From an uncultured bacterium (GTDB taxonomy: Bacteria > Cyanobacteriota > Vampirovibrionia > Gastranaerophilales > Gastranaerophilaceae): a DNA stretch of 9,828 bases. A program made the translations under genes and the position numbers. Location of the stretch: assembly GCA_900547585.1 (NCBI GenBank), contig URHD01000071.1, positions 1 through 9,828 of the forward strand. Reading direction: 5' to 3'. A model generated the notes under the pieces. It had not been told where the DNA came from and made no database searches. It worked only from the letters and a program-made list of their open reading frames with translations. Of the stretch, positions 1-5,847 are shown piece after piece. Position 1 is the stretch's first letter. Each line of letters begins with the position of its first letter.

Positions 1-48
1 TTATTTATAAATTATTATTATTTAATGTTGCAATAATATTGGCAAAAT

Positions 49-76
49 AAAAAAGCCCCCGATTCGGGGCTTTTTT
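49..76 (-). terminator. Intrinsic terminator of the tRNA-Arg gene
   Basis: An 11-bp perfect stem (AAAAAAGCCCC paired with GGGGCTTTTTT) encloses a 6-nt loop. Read on the minus strand, it lies just past the 3' end of the tRNA and is followed by a T-rich run. The flanking A and T runs are symmetrical, so it could also stop plus-strand transcription entering from the left. Confidence 0.85.
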
Positions 77-81
77 AAAAA

Positions 82-155
<74 letters not shown>

Positions 156-187
156 ATAAATTTGATTGTCATTTTCGCGTTTGCCAA

Positions 188-247
188 AGCCAAACTTTAT
201 CTGAATCGCAAGCTTATCGCTTGCTTAGCCAGCTGGGCTACGGGCAC
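188..247 (-). pseudogene. Degenerate tRNA 5'-half copy (tRNA-Arg-like)
   Basis: On the minus strand, 247 down to 229 reads GTGCCCGTAGCCCAGCTGG. It differs from the start of the neighbouring tRNA-Arg by one base, and the 3 bases before it also match. The similarity then breaks. A perfect GCAAGC/GCTTGC hairpin (208-224) follows, and the 8 bases GTTTGGCT, shared with the tRNA anticodon arm, reappear at 195-188. No T arm or 3' acceptor strand can be found. If the hairpin were read as an anticodon arm, it would lack U33. It looks like a broken duplicate rather than a working tRNA. Confidence 0.6.
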
Positions 248-337
248 ATATTCAATCTACTATGTAATAATATCACAAAAAAAATTTTGTAAATAGAATA
301 TCTCCCCCTGGACTTTGTCAGATTAATTATTACCTCA

Positions 338-366
338 TGTAAATAATTTCATATTTTTACTATAAT
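338..366 (+). promoter_or_regulatory. Probable sigma70-type promoter of the class V aminotransferase gene
   Basis: A consensus -10 hexamer TATAAT lies at 361-366, 30 bases before the ATG at 397. The best -35 at 17-bp spacing is TGTAAA (338-343), which matches the consensus at only 3 of 6 positions. Transcription would start near 373, giving a leader of about 24 nt that contains a strong SD (AGGGGGAG, 386-393). Confidence 0.55.
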
Positions 367-396
367 GTGCAAAAATAAATCAAAAAGGGGGAGAAA

Positions 397-1545
397 ATGA
401 AAGATAAAACTTTTTTAATGATTCCGGGACCGACACCCGTTCCGGAAAGCGTTTTGCTCGCAATGGCAAAGCATCCGATTGGTCATAGAAGCACAGAATT
501 TTCTGCTATTCTTGAAGAAACTTATAAAAATCTGAAATGGGTTTTCCAGACGAAAAATGACGTTTTTATTTATACCTCAAGCGGTACCGGAGCAATGGAG
601 GGCGCACTGGCGAACCTTTTGAACCCCGGTGACAAAGTTTTATCCTTAATAATCGGCAACTTCGGCGCAAGATGGGCTAAAATCGCTGCTTCTCGCGGTG
701 CTGTGGTTGAAAAAATCGAAGTTGAGCCAGGCCAGGCAATTAATCCGGCTGATTTGAAAGCAAAACTCGATGCAGATGTAAATAAAGAGATAAAAGTCGT
801 TACATTGACGCATAACGAAACCGCAACCGGCGTCACAAACCCGCTGAAAGAGCTTGCCGCAATTATAAAAGAGCATGGTGCTGTTTCTGTTGTTGACGGC
901 GTAACAAGTGTTGGCGCAATTGACTGCAAAATGGATGAATGGGGGATTGATGTGCTCATTTCCGGCTCACAGAAAGGATTTATGATTCCTCCGGGGCTGG
1001 CTTTCCTTGCTGCAAGCGAAAAGGCGTTTAAATTGCATGAAAAATGTGAAAATCCGAGCTTCTATTTTGACTGGGATGCTTATAAAAAATCTGTTAACGC
1101 TAATTCGACGCCTTATACGCCTGCTGTAAACCTTATAGTTGCACTGGATGAGGCTTTGAAGCTTATGCAGAAAGAGGGGCTTGAAAATATCTTTGCACGC
1201 CACAAAAAACACGCAAAAGCGCTTCGTGCAGCAGTTAGGGCAATGGGCTTGAAGCTTTTTGTTGAAGATGATTCGATTGCCAGCAATGCAATCACAGCAA
1301 TCCTGCCCCCTGACGGCATTAGCGTACCTGATATCAGAAGCACGATGAAAAAAGACTTTGATATTGTGGTTGCGAACGGTCAAAACCAGCTCAAGGACAA
1401 GATTTTCAGAATGGGCACTCTCGGCTATGTTTGCGACAGAGATTTGATTGCCGCTGTCGGGGCACTTTCTGCAACAATGAAGAAACTCGGTCATAATTTT
1501 GACGCGGGTGCGCCGATGAAAGCTCTTATTGAAAATCTGGTATAA
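397..1545 (+). CDS. Class V aminotransferase, alanine-glyoxylate / serine-pyruvate type
   Basis: This is a 382-residue PLP-dependent aminotransferase of fold type I, cytosolic, with no signal peptide or membrane segment. Visible landmarks are the N-terminal MIPGPTPVP (8-16), the phosphate-binding SSGTGAME (61-68), HNETATG (139-145), the PLP-ring aspartate D167 in VVDGVTSVG, and the Schiff-base lysine K193 in SGSQKGF. Length is normal for the family. Members transfer an amino group between alanine or serine and glyoxylate or pyruvate; the exact substrate pair cannot be read from sequence. The N-terminal half resembles cyanobacterial homologues, which are sometimes mislabelled as a soluble hydrogenase 42-kDa subunit. 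The start is supported by the strong SD 3 bases upstream. It is monocistronic, with its own promoter and a terminator shared with the convergent gene. Confidence 0.93.
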   Translation: MKDKTFLMIPGPTPVPESVLLAMAKHPIGHRSTEFSAILEETYKNLKWVFQTKNDVFIYTSSGTGAMEGALANLLNPGDKVLSLIIGNFGARWAKIAASRGAVVEKIEVEPGQAINPADLKAKLDADVNKEIKVVTLTHNETATGVTNPLKELAAIIKEHGAVSVVDGVTSVGAIDCKMDEWGIDVLISGSQKGFMIPPGLAFLAASEKAFKLHEKCENPSFYFDWDAYKKSVNANSTPYTPAVNLIVALDEALKLMQKEGLENIFARHKKHAKALRAAVRAMGLKLFVEDDSIASNAITAILPPDGISVPDIRSTMKKDFDIVVANGQNQLKDKIFRMGTLGYVCDRDLIAAVGALSATMKKLGHNFDAGAPMKALIENLV

Positions 1546-1647
1546 GATTTTTTGATTGGTGATGTTCCGTAAAAATGACGGCCTTTTTACTTTTCTAAAT
1601 GGAGGCTGATTACGAGTTTTGCCGATAAATTATAATTTGAACAAACA

Positions 1648-1674
1648 AAAAACCCGCCAAAACGACGGGTTTTT
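1648..1674. terminator. Bidirectional intrinsic terminator between convergent aminotransferase genes
   Basis: A 9-bp perfect stem (AAAAACCCG/CGGGTTTTT) encloses a 9-nt loop. It has an A run before and a T run after, so it works in both directions. It lies 102 bases past the plus-strand stop (1545) and 30 bases past the minus-strand stop (1705). A second, weaker GTAAAAA/TTTTTAC hairpin sits at 1569-1590, nearer the plus-strand gene. Confidence 0.85.
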
Positions 1675-1704
1675 CGATATTTTAAAAAATTAGCCGAACA
1701 AAAC

Positions 1705-2823
1705 CTAAACACAGGCTTTTGTCTTGTTCACGATTTCCACAACCTTGGAAACAACGGTTTTTTGTTCGTCTTCCGTAAGTTCGGGGAACATCGGGAGGCT
1801 CATAACGACTTTTGTGTCGGCTTCCGTGTGAGGAAGTGATACTTTTTCAAGATGAGCATGAACTTTTTGCTGATGAAGAGGGATAGGATAATAAATCATT
1901 GCGCCAATTCCCGCTTCTTGGAGCATTTTGTGAACATCATCGCGGTTAGGAACCTTAATTGTGTACTGGTGATAAACACAGTATGTGTTGTCGAGCTCTT
2001 TCGGGGTAACAATATCAGAGCAGCCTGCTTCTGCAAAGAGTTTGTTATATCTGGCAGCGTTTGCTCTTCTTGCCTTGTTCCATTCGTCGATATAAGGCAA
2101 TTTAACCCTCAAAATAGCTGCCTGAATCTCGTCAAGACGGCTGTTTACACCGATTTCATCGTGATGATATCTTACAGCGCCGCCGTGGTTTCTCAGGGCA
2201 ATCATTCTGTTTTTCAAGTATTCGGAATTCGTTACGGCAAGCCCGCCATCGCCCATACCGCCGAGGTTTTTGGTCGGATAGAAGCTGATACATCCGATGT
2301 CGCCGAAAGTTCCGACTTTTTGCCCTTTGTATTCAGCACCGATGGCCTGACAGCAGTCTTCGATAACATGGAGATTATAGCGTTTGGCTATGTCCATGAT
2401 TTTGTCCATTTCACAGGGTTGTCCGTAAAGGTGAACAGGGATAATCGCTTTGGTTTTGGGGGTAATTTTTGCTTCAATATCAGCAGGGTCAATATTGAAC
2501 GTATCAGGGTTAATATCCGCAAAAACAGGTGTTGCGCCTACGATTCCGATGGCTTCTGTTGTTGCAACGAAAGTGAATGCCGTGGTAATAACTTCATCAC
2601 CCGCACCAATATCCAATGCTCTCAACGCCAAATGCAAAGCGTCTGTTCCGGAGTTCAATGTTACGGAATATTTTGTGCCGATATAAGCAGCAAGTTCTTC
2701 TGAAAGTGCATTATTGTGCTTTCCGAGGATGTATTGACCGCTTCTGAGTACTTCAATAACCTCTTTTTCTACTTTGTCGCCGATTTTGGCGTACTGTCTT
2801 TTTGAATCTAAAATAGGTATCAT
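1705..2823 (-). CDS. DegT/DnrJ/EryC1/StrS-family sugar aminotransferase
   Basis: This 372-residue PLP enzyme belongs to the family that aminates keto-sugars bound to a nucleotide, usually for surface polysaccharide, S-layer or protein glycosylation. Landmarks are SGQYILG (28-34), the phosphate-binding NSGTDALHLALRAL (57-70), IEDCCQAIGA (154-163) with the PLP-pyridine aspartate D156, and SFYPTKNLGG (180-189) with catalytic lysine K185. Further on are RNHGG and the NSRLDEIQAAIL segment typical of the family. Length is typical. The start is set by SD TAAGGAG 6 bases upstream of the ATG. A TACAAT hexamer (2862-2867) could be a -10, but I found no matching -35. No other sugar-nucleotide gene is in the window, so the sugar substrate is unknown. 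It appears monocistronic. Confidence 0.93.
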   Translation of the reverse strand: MIPILDSKRQYAKIGDKVEKEVIEVLRSGQYILGKHNNALSEELAAYIGTKYSVTLNSGTDALHLALRALDIGAGDEVITTAFTFVATTEAIGIVGATPVFADINPDTFNIDPADIEAKITPKTKAIIPVHLYGQPCEMDKIMDIAKRYNLHVIEDCCQAIGAEYKGQKVGTFGDIGCISFYPTKNLGGMGDGGLAVTNSEYLKNRMIALRNHGGAVRYHHDEIGVNSRLDEIQAAILRVKLPYIDEWNKARRANAARYNKLFAEAGCSDIVTPKELDNTYCVYHQYTIKVPNRDDVHKMLQEAGIGAMIYYPIPLHQQKVHAHLEKVSLPHTEADTKVVMSLPMFPELTEDEQKTVVSKVVEIVNKTKACV

Positions 2824-2908
2824 ATAAATCTCCTTACTTTCCTCACTCTTCCTTATTTATAATTGTATCACCGGGAAAGTTTGCCTTTATAAAACCTTAA
2901 TATGTGAT

Positions 2909-3079
2909 TTATATGTCCTCCGGCAGATAAAATTCTCTGTTATCAAGCAATTTTCTGACCTGATCATATGACGATACTCCGTAGACTGTGCTCTGGTACT
3001 CTTTTACAAGTGAAATAACATCGTCGGTTGATACCCTTATCATTCTTCTACCGTACAAATTTTCGACAATTTCAGCCAT
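2909..3079 (-). CDS. Small uncharacterised protein (56 aa)
   Basis: I do not recognise this protein. The ATG at 3079 has a strong SD (AAGGAG, about 7 bases upstream), so I prefer it to an in-frame ATG at 3118 that would add 13 basic residues and has no SD. The 56 residues are mixed in charge with an acidic C-terminus (ends LPEDI), have no cysteines, no signal peptide and no membrane segment. The middle (about residues 16-45, VSTDDVISLVKEYQS onward) looks helical. The gene is divergent from rpsF and 85 bases from the start of the sugar aminotransferase gene downstream, so the two could be co-transcribed. A TAATAT hexamer at 3099-3104 might be its -10. A toxin, antitoxin or small regulator is possible, but nothing in the sequence shows it. 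Confidence 0.62.
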   Translation of the reverse strand: MAEIVENLYGRRMIRVSTDDVISLVKEYQSTVYGVSSYDQVRKLLDNREFYLPEDI

Positions 3080-3233
3080 AATTTTTCTCCTTCTCTCAAT
3101 ATTACGGCTAAATTTCATGAAACTTAACCCAAATCCACGGTTTGCTTTAGGAAAGCAGCTCTAAATTTGAAATATGATTTGTAAAGAAAAATTTTAATAC
3201 TGCGTAATATTCGTGCGGAATTGTTTGTATTAG

Positions 3234-3259
3234 AAAAATGTTTATGTTACATTTTTTTT
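3234..3259 (+). promoter_or_regulatory. Terminator-like hairpin in the rpsF leader (possible attenuator)
   Basis: A perfect 8-bp stem (AAAAATGT/ACATTTTT) with a 7-nt loop is followed by extra Ts, 17 bases before the rpsF SD. The stem is almost all A-T, so it would be a weak terminator. A possible promoter (TTGTTT at 3221-3226, 16 bp, TATGTT at 3243-3248) overlaps the hairpin. If that promoter is used, the hairpin would not be transcribed whole. A small TGCTTT/AAAGCA hairpin lies further upstream at 3143-3157. I could not find the known S6:S18-binding leader motif. Confidence 0.3.
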
Positions 3260-3288
3260 ACAGAAAATGAAAAATAGGAGCAAAACAA

Positions 3289-3585
3289 GTGAGAAAATAC
3301 GAATTATTGACCATCATTAAGCCTAATATGGATGCTGAAGAAGCAGATAAAATAATTGCAAAAATCGAAGATACAGTTAAAAATTTCGGCGGAAATGTCT
3401 ATGAAACTGACAAAATGGGCAGAAAAAAACTTGCTCATGAAATCCAAAATTTCCGCGATGGGCATTTTGCCGCTCAAAAAATGGAACTCCCCGAAGACAA
3501 AGTTTCTGATTTGAAAAGACAACTCAGATTGAACGACAATATTCTGAGAATCATGTTCCTTGAAGAATCTAAAGTAAAAGCGTAA
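3289..3585 (+). CDS. rpsF: Ribosomal protein bS6
   Basis: This 98-residue protein has the full bS6 pattern: RKYELLTIIKPN at the start, a GG turn before the VYETDKMGRKKLAHEI strand (38-52), and a C-terminal LRLNDNILRIMFL strand. bS6 is a one-domain alpha/beta protein of the 30S platform that binds bS18 and 16S rRNA. The start codon is GTG, supported by SD AGGAG at 3276-3280 with 8 bases spacing. It is the first gene of rpsF-ssb-rpsR, 15 bases before ssb. The protein lacks the long acidic C-terminal tail seen in some proteobacteria, which is normal in many other phyla. Confidence 0.97.
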   Translation: MRKYELLTIIKPNMDAEEADKIIAKIEDTVKNFGGNVYETDKMGRKKLAHEIQNFRDGHFAAQKMELPEDKVSDLKRQLRLNDNILRIMFLEESKVKA

Positions 3586-3600
3586 AAACGGGAGAAAGAA

Positions 3601-4005
3601 ATGAGCTTAGCAAAAGCAGTAGTATCAGGTACAGTTTACAGAGCACCGGAAAAAAGGTTCACCTCGAACAATATTCCGGTAACAGCGTTTGCTATGAACA
3701 TTTCTGATACTGAAGAACAGCTCGTAAGGGTTGTTGCAAGAGGCAAACTCGCAGAAACAATGGGTGATTCTGTTTCTAAAGGCGATAAAATCGTTGTAGA
3801 AGGACGACTCCAGACTAACACAGTAAAAAATGAAGATGGCTCGGAAAGAAAAATCGTTGAAATTGATGCTTCCGGATTTGAAGCGATGGGAACAGGTTCT
3901 GCTCCTGCTGCAGTTTCTTCATCTAAGGCTGATTCAATTGTGCAGTTCGGAGAACAGCCCGATTTTGCAGATGAATTGATCGGTGAAGACGAAATCCCGT
4001 TCTAA
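3601..4005 (+). CDS. ssb: Single-stranded DNA-binding protein
   Basis: This 134-residue SSB has one OB fold (about residues 3-97), including VRVVARGKLAETMGDSVSKGDKIVVEGRL (42-70), the usual strand-turn-strand block. A short linker follows, then the acidic C-terminal tip GEDEIPF, which recruits DNA repair and replication proteins. The tip matches the conserved D-I-P-F type ending. The placement between rpsF and rpsR is the classical ssb context. The SD is GGGAG at 3590-3594. Two features are unusual: the protein contains no tryptophan, although several SSBs stack DNA bases on Trp, and the linker is short. It probably acts as a tetramer, as known for the family. Confidence 0.93.
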   Translation: MSLAKAVVSGTVYRAPEKRFTSNNIPVTAFAMNISDTEEQLVRVVARGKLAETMGDSVSKGDKIVVEGRLQTNTVKNEDGSERKIVEIDASGFEAMGTGSAPAAVSSSKADSIVQFGEQPDFADELIGEDEIPF

Positions 4006-4038
4006 TAAGAAATAATATTAAAAGCAAAGGATAAAAAT

Positions 4039-4269
4039 ATGGCAAGAGAACAAATTGACAAGAAAAAACGTAAAAACTGCAATTTTTGCGGCGATAAAGT
4101 TGAAGTAATCGACTACAAAGACGCTCAAAAAATCAGAAGATATTTAACTGAAGCAGGAAAAATTTTACCGAGAAGAATCACCGGTACCTGCGCTGAGCAC
4201 CAGAGAGAACTCGCCCGCGCAGTAAAAAGAGCAAGAGAAGCTGCTCTTATCAACTACGTTTACGACTAA
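4039..4269 (+). CDS. rpsR: Ribosomal protein bS18 (cysteine-containing, probably zinc-binding)
   Basis: This 76-residue bS18 carries the family signature DYKDAQKIRRYLTEAGKILP followed by RRITGT. It binds 16S rRNA and bS6 on the 30S platform. Four potential zinc ligands are present: C14 and C17 (CNFC), and C51 and H54 (CAEH). This is the so-called C+ form; many bS18 proteins have lost these residues. The C-terminus ends INYVYD instead of the common MALLPY-type ending. The SD AAAGGA (4026-4031) is 7 bases from the ATG. It is the last gene of the operon and a terminator follows. Confidence 0.97.
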   Translation: MAREQIDKKKRKNCNFCGDKVEVIDYKDAQKIRRYLTEAGKILPRRITGTCAEHQRELARAVKRAREAALINYVYD

Positions 4270-4297
4270 TTAAGTAAATTTGCAAATTTATCAGCAT

Positions 4298-4333
4298 AAA
4301 AAGCGGCCAATTCCTTGAAACGGCTGCTTTTTT
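4298..4333 (+). terminator. Intrinsic terminator of the rpsF-ssb-rpsR operon
   Basis: The stem AAAAGCGGCC/GGCTGCTTTT (one G-T wobble) has a 13-nt loop and a run of Ts directly after it. It starts 29 bases past the rpsR stop codon. Confidence 0.85.
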
Positions 4334-4355
4334 GTCGTTTATAATACAAGCGGAG

Positions 4356-4443
4356 GCGTAAAAAGCAAAGAATATTAATTTTTCTAGCTCGATTCGCTTC
4401 GCTCATAGGCGTCGAAAAATCAATATTCTTCACTTTTTACTTT
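4356..4443. repeat. 88-bp palindromic intergenic repeat, copy 1
   Basis: Two 27-nt arms (4358-4384 and 4414-4440) pair at 24 of 27 positions, and all three mismatches are A-C. They flank a 29-nt loop containing CTCGATTCGCTTCGCTCATA. Copy 2 starts 15 bases after this copy ends and differs from it at only two positions. The element encodes no protein. It looks like a MITE-like or REP-like dispersed repeat, lying between the rpsR terminator and the promoter of the next gene. Confidence 0.85.
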
Positions 4444-4458
4444 GGGATTGTCGTGTTT

Positions 4459-4546
4459 GCGTAAAAAGCAAAGAATATCAATTTTTCTAGCTCGATTCGC
4501 TTCGCTCATAGGCGTCGAAAAATTAATATTCTTCACTTTTTACTTT
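4459..4546. repeat. 88-bp palindromic intergenic repeat, copy 2
   Basis: This is the same orientation and length as copy 1, with two T/C differences, one in each arm (at 4480 and 4525). Arm pairing is again 24 of 27. The loop is identical to that of copy 1. The 15-bp spacer GGGATTGTCGTGTTT between the copies is not repeated elsewhere in this window. Copy 2 ends 16 bases before the -35 box of the next promoter. Confidence 0.85.
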
Positions 4547-4562
4547 GAGAAATTGTTTGTAA

Positions 4563-4591
4563 TTGACTGAAATCCCAATCAGAATTAAAAT
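4563..4591 (+). promoter_or_regulatory. Strong sigma70-type promoter
   Basis: The -35 TTGACT (4563-4568) and -10 TAAAAT (4586-4591) match the consensus at 5 of 6 positions each, and the spacer is the optimal 17 bp. Transcription would start at about 4597-4599. That coincides with the ATG at 4598, so a message from this promoter would be leaderless for that start, or have a leader of about 177 nt for an internal start at 4775. Confidence 0.7.
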
Positions 4592-4597
4592 AATAGA

Positions 4598-5323
4598 ATG
4601 TCAAACTTTATTCAAAAAATAGTGGATTTCATACTCAAAAGACGCAAAAGCCGCCTTGAAAACCTTAAAAATTCACTAAAACCAAAAACTTATACGAATT
4701 CCACCACAAAAACCCACATCGACGCAAATACAACAATGCGCCTCACCACCGAAACCGAAAAAAATAAGGAAAAAATGGATTTTTGTGTAAAAAATATAAT
4801 CATGCAAAACCTCGATACCCCTGAAAATCTTTTGACCTACATAAAAGAGCATGGAACCGGCGTCTGGAAACCTCCGTTTGCAGATAAAATTCTTTCCGTA
4901 ATAAAAGAGGAAGAAGGCTTCATTACCCCGCTTAGAGGGTTAAAAGCTCTTTATTTGAACGTAGTGCTGGGGATTTTTACGGAAAAGAGGTTTTCTTTGG
5001 CGTTAAAAACCGACGCAATGTTTGTTTTGCGCGATTTGCCGGTCAATATCTATTATATGATTCATCAATTCCATAAATGGTACGGGTTTACGATGAATCT
5101 TCCGGGGTATGACGAAGAAACACAGGAAAACTTCAAAAAAGCGTTTTCTGATATAAAAGAAGGCGATTTTTCAGGCATGTCCGTGGGGGAAATTATCGGG
5201 CTGAAAGAAGCAATAGCGCGTGACGCGGAGGCTATCGATTTTGTTATAAAACTGGCAAAAGAAAAATCCGGCGCCAAAAAAGCGCTTGATAAAATGAAAA
5301 AAGACGGCGGAGCCAACATTTAA
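4598..5323 (+). CDS. Uncharacterised protein (241 aa, or 182 aa from an internal start)
   Basis: I do not recognise this family. The longest reading gives 241 residues. Residues 1-60 are basic and rich in Lys, Thr and Asn, with no SD before the ATG. Residues 60-241 look like a compact, mostly helical soluble domain with aromatic stretches (IYYMIHQFHKWYGF, 151-164), an acidic loop and a Lys-rich C-terminus. The ATG at 4775 (residue 60) has a good SD (AAGGAA, 5 bases before it) and may be the true start. No signal peptide or clear membrane helix is seen. It is followed 15 bases later by the nitroreductase gene and is probably the first gene of a three-gene unit. That this reading is a real gene is well supported by the operon and spacing; its start is not. 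Confidence 0.75.
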   Translation: MSNFIQKIVDFILKRRKSRLENLKNSLKPKTYTNSTTKTHIDANTTMRLTTETEKNKEKMDFCVKNIIMQNLDTPENLLTYIKEHGTGVWKPPFADKILSVIKEEEGFITPLRGLKALYLNVVLGIFTEKRFSLALKTDAMFVLRDLPVNIYYMIHQFHKWYGFTMNLPGYDEETQENFKKAFSDIKEGDFSGMSVGEIIGLKEAIARDAEAIDFVIKLAKEKSGAKKALDKMKKDGGANI

Positions 5324-5338
5324 AACTAAGGAGAATCT

Positions 5339-5842
5339 ATGCTGAATACAATTTTTGAACGCAGAAGCGTAAGACAGTATCTTAATAAACCTGTTGAAGA
5401 AGAAAAACTGCAAAAAATCCTGAAAGCGGCAATGTACGCACCCTCTGCACATAACAAACAGCCCTGGCATTTCATTGTTTTTGACAATCCGGCCGCAATT
5501 TCCGCGCTCAGAAAGCTCCATCCGTGGGGACATCCGCTGGATACGGCGCCTGTCGCGATAATGGTTTGCGGTGATACTGAACTTGAGGCTGAAAAGGGCT
5601 TTTATTACACGGATTGCGCGGCAGCTGTTGAAAATATGCTGCTTGCTGCCAAAGCGCAGGGGCTGGACACTTGCTGGATGGGGATTTTCCCGAATAAAGA
5701 ACGCGAAGAAGAATTTTCAAAACATCTTTCACTCCCTGCGAACGTAAGACCTTATGCGCTGGTTTCAGTGGGTTACAGCGACGCAGAACGTTCAATTCCA
5801 CAGCGTTTTAACGAGTCAAAAATACATTACAACAGGTGGTAA
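5339..5842 (+). CDS. Nitroreductase-family FMN oxidoreductase
   Basis: This 167-residue protein has the small nitroreductase fold, a homodimeric flavoenzyme using NAD(P)H. The FMN phosphate-binding RRSVRQY (8-14) is at the N-terminus. PSAHNKQPWHFIV (35-47), the helix TDCAAAVENMLLAA (91-104) and GLDTCWMGIF (108-117) are the usual cofactor and dimer regions. Length is at the short end of the family. The real substrate cannot be told: family members reduce nitro compounds, quinones or flavin, and some have quite different roles. SD AAGGAG lies at 5328-5333, 5 bases before the ATG. The stop is 5 bases before the HAD gene's ATG, so the two are probably translated together. Confidence 0.92.
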   Translation: MLNTIFERRSVRQYLNKPVEEEKLQKILKAAMYAPSAHNKQPWHFIVFDNPAAISALRKLHPWGHPLDTAPVAIMVCGDTELEAEKGFYYTDCAAAVENMLLAAKAQGLDTCWMGIFPNKEREEEFSKHLSLPANVRPYALVSVGYSDAERSIPQRFNESKIHYNRW

Positions 5843-5847
5843 GCGGG

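Noticed and set aside
1852..2703. A 283-codon plus-strand reading frame opposite the sugar aminotransferase.
   Set aside because: It lies wholly antisense to a gene with an intact family signature, has odd Phe/Val/Cys-rich composition and shows no SD.
4356..4546. The two 88-bp repeats as a minimal CRISPR array.
   Set aside because: There are only two units, the repeat is far too long, the 15-bp spacer is too short, and no cas gene is near.
5836..5847. GTG at 5836 as the HAD start, overlapping the nitroreductase stop.
   Set aside because: No SD precedes it, and the ATG at 5848 puts motif I at the usual distance from the N-terminus with AGGTGG upstream.
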